DNA of 64,000 nt from Ga0077560 sp046330435 (GTDB taxonomy: Bacteria; Actinomycetota; Thermoleophilia; Miltoncostaeales; Miltoncostaeaceae). How positions within the stretch are numbered: the stretch's first letter is position 1; each line of letters begins with the position of its first letter. This document shows, piece by piece, positions 55,186-63,552 of the stretch. The stretch lies in assembly GCA_046330435.1 (NCBI GenBank), contig JAXLST010000022.1, positions 18,304 through 82,303 of the forward strand, given 5' to 3'. A program made the position numbers and the translations under genes. Below the pieces are notes generated by a model. The model made no database searches and was not told where the DNA came from. It saw only the letters and a program-made list of their open reading frames with translations.

Positions 55186-56319
55186 TCAGCTCCTCCGCCG
55201 CCGGACGCCCTGCAGGTAGCTCTGGCCCAGGTTGCGGCGCCGCCCGAGCAGCTCGGTGACGCCCATGAACAGCAGGACCAGGCCCACCAGCAGCAATGTG
55301 AACTCGTTCGAGACGCCCGCGTTCTGCGTGGCGAGGTCGCCGCCGATCGTCAGCAGCGCGAGCGCCGCGACGAACGGGATCACGGCGAGCGCGTTGAACC
55401 GCGCCAGGAACACCAGCGGCACGACCAGCAGGCCGAAGGCCGGGTTCCAGTCGGCGCGCACGTACCCCCAGATGCCCAGGATCTCGGCGGCGGCGGCCAG
55501 CCCGATGAAGGCGCCGCTGGTCATGAACGAGATCAGGATGAGCCGCGGCACCGAGATGCCGACGTGGGCGGCGGCCCGGGCGTTCGCGCCCAGGATCGCC
55601 AGGCGCAGGCCGAACGAGGTGCGCGACATGACGTACCAGGTGGCCGCCGCCAGCACGGCCGCCACGACCACCCCGATGTGGATCCGCGTGCCCGGGATGG
55701 TGGGCAGCAGGTTGGTGAACGGGATCGCCTTGGTCTGCGGGACGTTTGAGGCCGTGTCCTGGAACGGCCCCTTGATGAGGATGTTCGCCAGGTTGATGCC
55801 GATGAAGCTGGTCATCAGCGAGGTGATGATCTCGTTGACCCCGTAGTGGGCGCGCAGCAGCGCCGGCACGATGGTCCAGATCGAGGCCACCACGCCGGCC
55901 ACGATGAACAGGATCAGGAACATCAGCCCGTCGGGCATGTTCCCGTAGAGCTTGGGCGCGAGTCCGGCGATGACGCCGCCGGCCAGCAGGAACTGGCCGT
56001 CGATGCCCAGGTTCCAGATGCCGGCCTTGAACACGAAGATGAGGCCGCAGGCGATGAGCGTGAGCGGCGCCATGCGCATCACGGTGTCCTGCCAGGCCCC
56101 GAAGTCCATGCCGCCGGACCAGACGTCCGCGTAGAAGCTGATCGGGTTCGCGCCCAGCGCGAGCAGCACCAGCCCGCCGGCGACCAGCGCCAGCAGGATC
56201 GGCACCAGGGAGCGCACGACCGTCTCGGCCATGCGGCCGAACGCGGCGGGCGGCGCCGCCTCGGCGGGCCCCGGGGGCGCCTGCGCGGCGGTGGCGGGTG
56301 CGGTCGCGTCGCTGCTCAT
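55186..56319 (-). CDS. BMP-type nucleoside ABC transporter permease 1
   Basis: A 377-residue permease with an N-terminal Ala/Pro-rich tail and about nine membrane segments. ACGLIFVFKAGIWNLGIDGQFLLAGG is the typical YufP/nucleoside permease region, and YGVNEIITSLMTSFI is also conserved-looking. It overlaps the ATPase gene by 4 bases. With the second permease, the double ATPase and the BMP lipoprotein it forms a nucleoside/purine-class importer. Confidence 0.93.
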   Translation of the reverse strand: MSSDATAPATAAQAPPGPAEAAPPAAFGRMAETVVRSLVPILLALVAGGLVLLALGANPISFYADVWSGGMDFGAWQDTVMRMAPLTLIACGLIFVFKAGIWNLGIDGQFLLAGGVIAGLAPKLYGNMPDGLMFLILFIVAGVVASIWTIVPALLRAHYGVNEIITSLMTSFIGINLANILIKGPFQDTASNVPQTKAIPFTNLLPTIPGTRIHIGVVVAAVLAAATWYVMSRTSFGLRLAILGANARAAAHVGISVPRLILISFMTSGAFIGLAAAAEILGIWGYVRADWNPAFGLLVVPLVFLARFNALAVIPFVAALALLTIGGDLATQNAGVSNEFTLLLVGLVLLFMGVTELLGRRRNLGQSYLQGVRRRRS

Positions 56320-57929
56320 GCCGCCGCCTCCGCGTGGCCGCCCACCATCAGCTCGCCCACGCGCTGCTCCGCGCCGGGCCCGTTCTCGGTGACCCCGGCG
56401 ATCCGCCCGCGGCTGATCACCGCGATCCGGTCGCACAGCGCCACCAGCTCGTCCAGGTCGGTGGAGATGACCAGCGCGCTCACCCCCTCCGCCGCCAGCG
56501 CCTCGATGCGCTCGCGGACCATCCGGGTCGTCACGATGTCCAGCCCGTAGGTGGGCTTGTTGTAGACCACCAGCCTCGGGTCGTTCGAGAGCTCACGGGC
56601 GAGCACCACCTTCTGGATGTTCCCGCCGGAGAGCGTCCCCACGCGCGTGCCGGAGCCCGGCGTGCGGATCGCGAACTCGGCGATCTTCTCGCGGGCGTTG
56701 CGCTCGACCTCGGCGTGCCGGATGGTCCCGCGGCGCCAGAACGGCGCCTGACCGATGCGCTTGAGGACGAGGTTGAGGCCCACCGGCAGGGCGGCGACCG
56801 TGCCCTCGCCCATGCGGTCGTCGCTGACGTACCGCAGGCCCATGCGCTCGCGCTGCCACACCGACAGCCGGGCGATCGACACGCCCTGGAAGCGGATGTC
56901 GCCGGCGGCGGCGGGCCGCTGTCCGGCGATGGCCTCCGCCAGCTCCCGCTGGCCGTTGCCGTCCACGCCGGCGATGCCCAGGATCTCCCCGGGCCGCACC
57001 GCGAGGCTCACGCCCCGCAGGCCCATCTCGCCGCCGCGGGCGCCCACCTCCAGGTCCTCGACCTCGAGGAGCGGCTCCTCCGGCAGGTCGCGGCGCGCCC
57101 GGGCGGGCTCCACGTGGTCCTGAAGCTCCACCAGCTCGGGGGCCGGGGCCACCTGCTCGCCGAACATCATCCCCACGATCACGTCCTGCAGCTCCTCGTG
57201 GGAGCGGCCCGCGAGCTCGTCCGGGGCCAGGCGCCCCACGACGCGGCCCTGCTTGAGGACCGTCACCCGGTCGCCCATCGAGGTCGCCTCGTGGAGCTTG
57301 TGGGTGATGAGCACGATGCCCAGGCCGTGGCCCTTGAGGCGCTCGACGGCCTTGGCGAGCTCCACCACGCCCTGCGGGGTCAGCATCGAGGTGGGCTCGT
57401 CCAGGATGAGCACCTTCGAGCCGCGCCACAGCGCCTTGATGATCTCCACCTGCTGCTGCTGGCCCAGGGCCAGCGACTGGGTCTCGGCGTCGGGGTCGAC
57501 CTCCACCCCGAGCATGGCCGCGACCTCCGCCAGGCGCTCGCGCGACCCGGCCTCGTCGAGCCGGAAGGCCCGCGAGCTGCCCATCATGAGGTTGTCGAGC
57601 ACCGAGAGGGTCGGGACCAGCGTGGTGTGCTGGTAGACCATCCCGATCCCGAACTCGATGGCCTGCTTGGGCGAGTCGATCCGGACCGGCGCGCCGGCCA
57701 TGAGGATGTCGCCCTCGTCCGGCTGGACCATCCCCGACAGGATGCTCATGAGCGTCGACTTGCCCGCGCCGTTCTCGCCGAGCAGGCAGTGGACCTCGCC
57801 GGGGCGCAGGACCAGGTCGATGTGGTCGTTGGCGAGGACGCCCGGGAAGGCCTTGGTGATGCCGCGCAACTCGACGGCCGCCGGGGCGGCGGCCGCGTCC
57901 TGCTGCGGGGTGTCGGTGGTGCCGGTCAA
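56316..57929 (-). CDS. BMP-type nucleoside ABC transporter ATPase (two nucleotide domains)
   Basis: A 537-residue double ATPase. Domain 1 has Walker A GENGAGKST, signature LALGQQQQVEI and Walker B VLILDEPTSMLT. Domain 2 lacks a normal Walker A (GVDGNGQRE) and has a weak Walker B (LVVYNKPTYGLD) with signature LSGGNIQKVVLARE, as is usual in this transporter class. The start is TTG at 57929 with a GGAG site 5 bases upstream. A large hairpin separates it from the binding-protein gene. Confidence 0.93.
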   Translation of the reverse strand: MTGTTDTPQQDAAAAPAAVELRGITKAFPGVLANDHIDLVLRPGEVHCLLGENGAGKSTLMSILSGMVQPDEGDILMAGAPVRIDSPKQAIEFGIGMVYQHTTLVPTLSVLDNLMMGSSRAFRLDEAGSRERLAEVAAMLGVEVDPDAETQSLALGQQQQVEIIKALWRGSKVLILDEPTSMLTPQGVVELAKAVERLKGHGLGIVLITHKLHEATSMGDRVTVLKQGRVVGRLAPDELAGRSHEELQDVIVGMMFGEQVAPAPELVELQDHVEPARARRDLPEEPLLEVEDLEVGARGGEMGLRGVSLAVRPGEILGIAGVDGNGQRELAEAIAGQRPAAAGDIRFQGVSIARLSVWQRERMGLRYVSDDRMGEGTVAALPVGLNLVLKRIGQAPFWRRGTIRHAEVERNAREKIAEFAIRTPGSGTRVGTLSGGNIQKVVLARELSNDPRLVVYNKPTYGLDIVTTRMVRERIEALAAEGVSALVISTDLDELVALCDRIAVISRGRIAGVTENGPGAEQRVGELMVGGHAEAAA

Positions 57930-57949
57930 CTCACTCCAGAGAAAGGGAC

Positions 57950-57981
57950 GCGGGCGGCGGCGCCGTCACGCCGCCGCCCGC
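57950..57981 (-). terminator. Intercistronic hairpin between binding-protein and ATPase genes
   Basis: A perfect 12-bp stem (57950-57961 with 57970-57981), extendable by one pair, lies in the 61-base gap. In the transcript it is followed by a mixed C/U stretch (GTCCCTTTCTCT). This could partly terminate or protect the upstream message, giving more binding protein than membrane components. Confidence 0.55.
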
Positions 57982-57990
57982 TGTTGGGGG

Positions 57991-59067
57991 TTACTTGATC
58001 AGCGCGTCCACCGACGCCTGGTCCGGCGTGAGCGGGACCTCGATCTCGCCGGAGGCGATCTTCGCCTGGGCGTCGTCGACGGCGGTCCACGCCTCGGCGG
58101 GGGCCTTGTCGGTCTTCAACAGGGAGATGCCGTTGGTGACATCGATGTTGTAGCCCTTGCTGCCGAACGTGCCCGCGCCGATGTCCGCGGCGGCCTGCTC
58201 GAAGGTCTTCGTGAAGTCCCAGAGCACCGAGGACAGGAGCACGCCCTTCTTGTCGATGGGCGTCTTGTCGCCGATCACGTCGATGAAGTAGACCTTGTCG
58301 GCGCCCGCGGGGGCCTTTGCGGTCTCGACGGCCTGCAGCATCCCGAAGGACGCGCCGTCGCCCATGCCGAACACCACGTCGGCGCCGGCCGCGATGACCT
58401 GGGCGGTCACGCGCTTGCCGCCGGCGGAGTCCGCGTACGCGGCCTGGCCGATCTGGGCCATCTTGAACTTCACGTCGGGCTTGACGCTCTTGGCGCCCGC
58501 GGCGAAGCCGCCGGCCATCTTGAACCAGTTCGTGTCGGCCGCGGAGATCACGATGCCGAGCGTGCCGGTCTTGGTGGTGTTCGCCGCGAGGATGCCGGCG
58601 AGGTACGCGCCCTGCTGGCTGGAGGTCTCGACGTCGGCGACCTCGCCGGCCTTGGTGGCCGAGGGCGAGTCGTAGACGAGGGTCGGGACCTTGAACTGGG
58701 CCGCAACCTTCGGCGCCACGGTGTTGTACCCGGAGGCCTGAGCGATGATCAGCTTGCTGCCCTGCTGGGCGAGGCGGCGGAGCACGGGCTCCACGTTGTC
58801 GTAGCCGACGCCGTCGGCGACCTCGATCTCGGCGCCCAGGTTCGCCGCGGCGGCCTTCGCGCCCTCGACGCCCTGCTGGTTCCAGCCGTAGTCGTTGCCC
58901 TTCTCGGGCGCGGCGATGCCGATCTTGGCGATCGAGACCGCCGGGGTGCTCGTCGACCCCCCGCTGGTGTCGGAGCCGCCGGAGCTGCTGTCACTTCCAC
59001 AGCCCGCGAGGGCCACGGCCCCGGCGACGATCACGGCGAGCGCCGCGTGCTTGAAGGAGCGTCTCAA
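57991..59067 (-). CDS. BMP-family substrate-binding lipoprotein
   Basis: A 358-residue extracytoplasmic binding protein of the basic membrane protein (BMP/Med/PnrA) family, which typically binds nucleosides. The TTG at 59067 (after AAGGGGGG) gives a lipoprotein signal with Cys23 (VALAGC), followed by a Ser/Gly linker. Family parts are KGNDYGWNQQGVEGAKAAA, VGYDNVEPVLRRLAQQG and VFGMGDGASFGMLQAVE. It is the first gene of the minus-strand arm and defines the importer. Confidence 0.93.
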   Translation of the reverse strand: MRRSFKHAALAVIVAGAVALAGCGSDSSSGGSDTSGGSTSTPAVSIAKIGIAAPEKGNDYGWNQQGVEGAKAAAANLGAEIEVADGVGYDNVEPVLRRLAQQGSKLIIAQASGYNTVAPKVAAQFKVPTLVYDSPSATKAGEVADVETSSQQGAYLAGILAANTTKTGTLGIVISAADTNWFKMAGGFAAGAKSVKPDVKFKMAQIGQAAYADSAGGKRVTAQVIAAGADVVFGMGDGASFGMLQAVETAKAPAGADKVYFIDVIGDKTPIDKKGVLLSSVLWDFTKTFEQAAADIGAGTFGSKGYNIDVTNGISLLKTDKAPAEAWTAVDDAQAKIASGEIEVPLTPDQASVDALIK

Positions 59068-59185
59068 TTTCCCCCCTTGTCCTTTCTGCGGATCGCGTTC
59101 CGGGATCGTGCCCCCGGCGGCGGTTCGGGCGTTGGGGACGGCCACCAGGAGCCCCTGACGGGCTGTCGTGGGAGTCGATCGCCAA

Positions 59186-59198
59186 CTGTTGACAACAG
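59186..59198. promoter_or_regulatory. 13-bp palindrome, candidate operator of the GntR/FadR regulator
   Basis: CTGTTGACAACAG is a perfect palindrome in the 207-base divergent gap. It contains a consensus -35 box TTGACA (59189-59194) facing the regulator gene, with a weaker TATCCC -10 candidate at 59215-59220 (spacing 20, longer than ideal). A dimeric GntR protein bound here would block its own promoter and could act on the divergent importer operon too. Confidence 0.55.
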
Positions 59199-59274
59199 AC
59201 ATTCGACGAGTTCTTATCCCAGGCATGAAGCACGAGTCAATGGCTCGTCGGCCAATCGGGAGATCCGCTTCCTG

Positions 59275-59970
59275 ATGGCCGTCCGGGGGGATACCGCCGC
59301 GCTCGCACCGGTCGAGAACGTGACGCTGTGGGAGCGCGTCTACACCCATCTGCGCGAGCAGATCCTGGACAACACCCTCCCCCCGGGGACGGTGCTGTCG
59401 GAGGTCCCGCTGGCCGCGTCGCTCGGCGTCAGCCGCGGCCCCATCCGCGAGGCCCTCGGGCGGCTCGCCGCCGAGGGGCTGGTCACCGTCCGCCCCCGCA
59501 GGGGGGCCGTGGTCTCGGCCCTCACCCACGAGGAGTTCCTGCAGGCCTACCAGGTGCGCGAGTCCCTGGAGACCCTGGCGATCCGCCTGGCGGTCCCCAA
59601 CCTCACCGACGAGGACGTCGACGACATCGACGCGATCGTCGACCGGCAGGCCGAGGCCCTCGAGCGGGACGACATCGACGGCTTCTTCGTCCTGAACAGC
59701 TCGTTCCACCAGCTGTTCGTCGACGTGTCGCGGAACACGACCCTGCAGGACATGTACCGACAGCTCATCGCCCACATGGGCCGCTACCAGATGCGCTCCG
59801 TCGCCCTCCGCGGGACGGTGCGGCGCTCGGTGGCCGAACACCGGGCGATCGCCCGCGCCTGCCGCGCGCGCGACGCCGAGCGGGCCGAGCGCCTGCTGCG
59901 AAACCACATCCGCGTGCCCCAGCGAACGCTCGAGGCCGCGAGCCACGAGGAGGTCGTGCTCAAGCGATGA
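59275..59970 (+). CDS. GntR/FadR-family transcription regulator (FCD type)
   Basis: A 231-residue regulator: an N-terminal winged helix (about residues 15-80; LREQILDNTLPPGTVLSEVP, ASLGVSRGPIREALGRLAAEGLV) and a C-terminal FCD ligand-binding domain (about 90-220) with likely metal/ligand residues in LNSSFHQLFVD and VAEHRAIARA. It should sense the imported compound or a metabolite. It leads the plus-strand operon and overlaps the LLM gene by 4 bases. Confidence 0.93.
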   Translation: MAVRGDTAALAPVENVTLWERVYTHLREQILDNTLPPGTVLSEVPLAASLGVSRGPIREALGRLAAEGLVTVRPRRGAVVSALTHEEFLQAYQVRESLETLAIRLAVPNLTDEDVDDIDAIVDRQAEALERDDIDGFFVLNSSFHQLFVDVSRNTTLQDMYRQLIAHMGRYQMRSVALRGTVRRSVAEHRAIARACRARDAERAERLLRNHIRVPQRTLEAASHEEVVLKR

Positions 59971-60995
59971 GTCTCGAATTCGGGGTGAACCTCAACAACC
60001 GGGAGCCGCTGATCGCCCCGGAGTACGACCTGCAGATGCTGCTGGCGCTCGCCGAGCGCGCCGAGGACCTGGGCTTCGACTCGGTGTGGGTGGGCGACAG
60101 CCTGTTCTCCAAGCCGCGCTACGAGCCCATCTCCCTGCTGTCGGCCATCTCGCAGCGCACCGAGCGCGTGCGGCTGGGCACCTCCTGCATGGTGTCGTCC
60201 ACGCGCAACCCGCTGTACCTGGCGCTGGAGTGGGCGACGCTCGACCACCTCTCCAACGGCCGGACGATCCTCGGCACCGGCGCGGGGAACCCGGAGGAGG
60301 GCGTGCGGCGCGAGTTCCAGGCCCTGGGCTGGGACTTCAAGAAGCGCACGGCCATCTTCGAGGAGGGCCTGAACGCCATCCGCCAGCTCTGGACCACCGG
60401 CAAGGTGAACCTCCAGGGCGAGCACTTCACGTACGACGACGTGGCGTTCTACTCCGGCACCGAGCTCGGCCCGCTCATGCCGGTGCAGACCCCGCCCCCG
60501 ATCTGGGTGGTCTCGAACCCCCGCCTGGTGGGCAAGGCGTCCCCCGAGGTCATGGAGAAGCGGATCATCGCCGCGTGCCGGCGCATCGTGCGCTACGGCG
60601 ACGGCTGGATGACCTGCTGCCGGGCCGAGCACCCCGAGGAGCTCGAGGAGCAGCTCGCCTGGATCAAGCGGGTCGCCGACGACGAGGGCGCCGACTTCGA
60701 CCGCCTGAAGATCTGTTACCAGGTCACGATGAACGTGGGCGACTCCGAGGACGAGGCCCGCGCCGCCTTCGGCGAGTACATCGGCAAGTACTACCCCGAG
60801 CTGTCCCAGGCCATGGACCTCGGCAACTGGGGGCCGGTCGGCACCCCGGACCAGATCACGGCCTGGCTGGAGCGGTTCGCCGAGGCCGGCGTCGACCACT
60901 TCGTGTGCCGGTTCGGCGCGATCGACCAGTTCGGCCAGGTCGAGCGCTTCGCCAGCGAGGTCCTGCCGCGGTTCGCGGCCGAGAGAGTGAGGTAG
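59967..60995 (+). CDS. LLM-class (luciferase-like, probably F420- or FMN-dependent) oxidoreductase
   Basis: A 342-residue TIM-barrel flavin/F420 enzyme of the bacterial luciferase superfamily. Typical parts are ERAEDLGFDSVWVGDSL, SQRTERVRLGTSCMV, WATLDHLSNGRTILGTGAGN and RTAIFEEGLNAIRQLW. Relatives open heterocycles oxidatively (RutA on uracil) or reduce with F420. Which cofactor is used cannot be told by eye. The start overlaps the regulator gene. Confidence 0.9.
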   Translation: MSLEFGVNLNNREPLIAPEYDLQMLLALAERAEDLGFDSVWVGDSLFSKPRYEPISLLSAISQRTERVRLGTSCMVSSTRNPLYLALEWATLDHLSNGRTILGTGAGNPEEGVRREFQALGWDFKKRTAIFEEGLNAIRQLWTTGKVNLQGEHFTYDDVAFYSGTELGPLMPVQTPPPIWVVSNPRLVGKASPEVMEKRIIAACRRIVRYGDGWMTCCRAEHPEELEEQLAWIKRVADDEGADFDRLKICYQVTMNVGDSEDEARAAFGEYIGKYYPELSQAMDLGNWGPVGTPDQITAWLERFAEAGVDHFVCRFGAIDQFGQVERFASEVLPRFAAERVR

Positions 60996-61000
60996 CCGGA

Positions 61001-62002
61001 ATGGCCCGTGTTGAGCTGCTGCAGGACGCCGCCCTCGTCGTGGACGTCTGCATGTCCGTCGAGCCCGACGACGTCGTCACGATCATCTGCGACGACGAGA
61101 ACCGCGAGCAGGCGGAGGCCGTCGCCCAGGTCGTCGTGGAGCGCGGCGGCTGGCCGGTGGTGATGAACAACGAGCAGCAGGTGCGCCGCGGCCGCGCGGA
61201 CGTGCGGTTCCCGATGGCCCCGCCGCGCAACCTGCACCAGGCGATGATCGCCAGCGACGAGGTCATCATCATCACCAACCTCGAGTGGGCCAACCGCTTC
61301 GCCCACGTCAACGCCGTGAAGGAGACCTGCGCGGCGAACGGCAAGATCGCCTCGGTGGAGCCCGGCATGGGCTCCTGGGGCCTCACCGTCGAGGACCTCC
61401 ACATGGCGATCGCGCGCGCCAAGCACGCGATGTCGGTGCTGGAGGGCAAGAAGCACGTCCACGTGACCACCCCGGCGGGCTGCGACTTCCACGTCTCCAT
61501 CGAGGGGCGCCCGTCGCTGGAGGTCACCCCCATCAAGCACCGCGGGCAGATGATGGGCCCGGTGCCGCTGTGGGCCGAGGTCGCCTTCGCCGCGGTCGAG
61601 GACTACACGTACGGCACCGCCGTGGTGGACGGCGTGATGCTCGGCATCGGCCTCGAGGGCCAGGTGAAGGAGCCCATCACCTGGACGATGGAGGGCGGCA
61701 AGGCCGTCAAGATCGAGGGCGGCGACGAGGCCGAGCGGCTCCGCAAGGCCATCGACGGGGTCGAGAACGCGACCGTGCTCGGCGAGTTCGCCTTCGGGGT
61801 CAGCGACAAGGCACCCTTCGGCACCCCGTCCGAGAAGGGCCGCGTCGGCACCGTGCACATGGCCCTGGGCGACAACCACAACGCCTACCCGGGCGGCCAG
61901 AACGTCTGCTCCCTGCACCTGGACGGCGTCTTCCTGAACGCCACGATGCGGATCGAGGACGACGACACCTACATCCTGAAGGACGGGAAGTGGGTGCTGT
62001 GA
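61001..62002 (+). CDS. M29 aminopeptidase/NicX-like metalloenzyme
   Basis: A 333-residue protein resembling the family that includes M29 aminopeptidases (AmpS/AmpT) and 2,5-dihydroxypyridine dioxygenase NicX. Likely metal ligands are Glu in LGEFAFG, His286 in VHMALGDNHN and His306/Asp308 in SLHLDG. It is shorter than typical M29 peptidases (about 370-410). In a cluster with a molybdenum hydroxylase and an aldolase, a ring-cleaving role is at least as likely as a peptidase role, but this is inference. Confidence 0.8.
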   Translation: MARVELLQDAALVVDVCMSVEPDDVVTIICDDENREQAEAVAQVVVERGGWPVVMNNEQQVRRGRADVRFPMAPPRNLHQAMIASDEVIIITNLEWANRFAHVNAVKETCAANGKIASVEPGMGSWGLTVEDLHMAIARAKHAMSVLEGKKHVHVTTPAGCDFHVSIEGRPSLEVTPIKHRGQMMGPVPLWAEVAFAAVEDYTYGTAVVDGVMLGIGLEGQVKEPITWTMEGGKAVKIEGGDEAERLRKAIDGVENATVLGEFAFGVSDKAPFGTPSEKGRVGTVHMALGDNHNAYPGGQNVCSLHLDGVFLNATMRIEDDDTYILKDGKWVL

Positions 62003-62361
62003 GCGGCGTGTCGGTCGTGCCCCTGGCGGACGTCGACCCCATCCCCCTGCCCGGGGACAGCTGGAGCCGGATGCTGGTCACCGGCACCAACGTCCCCGGG
62101 GCCGTGGGGTCCCTGGGCGCGTCGGTGTTCACCCCGGGCACGGTGCTGGGCGCCGTGCGGCACGAGACGGAGGAGTTCGCGTACGTGGTCTCCGGCTCCG
62201 GGGAGCTGCGGCTGGACGACGGCGCCGTGCCGTTCCGGCAGGGCGACGCCCTGCACATCCCGGCCGGGGTGTGGCACGCGGTGGCGAACACCGGCGACGA
62301 GGACGTGGTGATGGTCTTCGGGTTCCCCCACCCCGACTACCCGCCGACGGACCGGCGGTGA
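61999..62361 (+). CDS. Cupin-domain protein
   Basis: A 120-residue single-cupin protein with the two cupin motifs: motif 1 about HETEEFAYVVSGSGELRLDD and motif 2 about GDALHIPAGVWHAVANTG. Glu and two His residues could bind metal. GTG start in a GTGA overlap with the upstream gene. Small cupins in catabolic operons act as isomerases, dioxygenases or ligand sensors; which applies here is unknown. Confidence 0.88.
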   Translation: MSGVSVVPLADVDPIPLPGDSWSRMLVTGTNVPGAVGSLGASVFTPGTVLGAVRHETEEFAYVVSGSGELRLDDGAVPFRQGDALHIPAGVWHAVANTGDEDVVMVFGFPHPDYPPTDRR

Positions 62362-63083
62362 CCGCCACCACGGCCAGCGAGGGCGGCCGCGTGGCCGACG
62401 AGCTCCGCGGTCTGCGGTGCGACGTCGCCGCGGCCTGTCGGGTACTGGCCTCGGAGGGGTACTCGGACCTCACGCTGGGCCATGTGAGCGCCCGCGTCCC
62501 CGGACGCGACGCGGCGCTGATCAAGCGCAAGGGCATCGCGCTGGACGAGGTCACCGCCGACGACGTGGTGATGGTGGACCTGGACGGGCGGGCGCTGGAG
62601 GACGGCGTCGAGCTGCACCTGGAGACCGCCCTCCACACCGAGGTCTACAAGGTCCGCCCGGACGTGGGCGCGGTGGTCCACGGCCACCCGCTGCACGCCA
62701 CCGCGCTGGCGGCCACGGGCGCCCGGCTGGAGATGCTGAGCCACGACGCGGTGCTGTTCGCCGACGGGCTGCCGCGCTACGAGGCGAGCCCCGACCTGGT
62801 GGTGTCGGCCGGCGAGGGCGCGGCGGTCGCGGCCGCCCTGGGCGGCTGCCGTGCGGTGCTGATGCGCAACCACGGGGTCCTGGTGGTGGGCGCCGACATC
62901 CCGTGGGTGGTGGTGACCGCCGCGACGCTGGAGCGGGCCGCCCGCATCCAGGCGGTGGCCGGGACCCTCGGCGGGGGCCTCGCCCCCATGAGCGACGAGG
63001 ACGCACGGCGCCTGGCCCCGGAGAAGTACCGGGACGGGTTCGTGCGCGAGTACTGGGACGCCTGGCTCCGCCGGGCGCTGTGA
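62358..63083 (+). CDS. Class II aldolase/adducin-family protein
   Basis: A 241-residue zinc aldolase/epimerase-fold protein. Metal ligands are suggested by VVHGHPLHATAL (His pair) and a later His in LMRNHGVLVVG; SDLTLGHVSARVPG is the N-terminal conserved region. Relatives include fuculose-phosphate aldolase and hydroxy-aromatic decarboxylases. GTG start overlaps the cupin gene by 4 bases. Confidence 0.9.
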   Translation: MTATTASEGGRVADELRGLRCDVAAACRVLASEGYSDLTLGHVSARVPGRDAALIKRKGIALDEVTADDVVMVDLDGRALEDGVELHLETALHTEVYKVRPDVGAVVHGHPLHATALAATGARLEMLSHDAVLFADGLPRYEASPDLVVSAGEGAAVAAALGGCRAVLMRNHGVLVVGADIPWVVVTAATLERAARIQAVAGTLGGGLAPMSDEDARRLAPEKYRDGFVREYWDAWLRRAL

Positions 63084-63096
63084 GCTTGGAGGCGGC

Positions 63097-63552
63097 GTGC
63101 TGATCGAGACCACCGTGAACGGCGTGCCGCGGACGCTGGAGGTCGCCCCGAGCGACCTGCTGCTGGACGTGCTGCGCGACCGGCTGGGCCTCACGGGGGC
63201 CAAGCGGTCCTGCGACGTCCAGGTGTGCGGCACCTGCACGGTCCTGCTGGACGGCGTGCCGGTGAGCGCCTGCACCACCCTCGCGCACGAGGCGCGGGGA
63301 CGCCGCGTGATGACCATCGAGGGCCTCGCCGAGACCCCCGGGTTCGCCCGGCTGGAGGAGGTCTTCGAGCACCACAACGCCCTGCAGTGCGGCTACTGCA
63401 CCAGTGGGATGGCCCTCACGATCACGGCCCTGCTGGAGGCGGGTGAGCTCGCCGACGACGAGGACGTCGTGCGGGAGGCCCTCGCCGGCAACGTGTGCCG
63501 CTGCACCGGCTACCGGGCCATCATCGACGCCGCGCGGGAGCTGGCGCGATGA
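63097..63552 (+). CDS. Molybdenum hydroxylase 2Fe-2S subunit (CoxS/XdhC-like)
   Basis: A 151-residue small subunit with two [2Fe-2S] clusters: the plant-ferredoxin-type set CDVQVCGTCTVLLDG and the helical set QCGYCTSGM / CRCTGY. It transfers electrons from the molybdenum centre to FAD. GTG start with a GGAGG site. It overlaps the large subunit gene by 4 bases. Confidence 0.96.
   Translation: MLIETTVNGVPRTLEVAPSDLLLDVLRDRLGLTGAKRSCDVQVCGTCTVLLDGVPVSACTTLAHEARGRRVMTIEGLAETPGFARLEEVFEHHNALQCGYCTSGMALTITALLEAGELADDEDVVREALAGNVCRCTGYRAIIDAARELAR

Noticed and set aside
56316..57000. Degenerate second nucleotide-binding domain of the importer ATPase as a sign of decay
   Set aside because: Poor Walker A and altered Walker B in the second domain are normal for sugar/nucleoside double ATPases.
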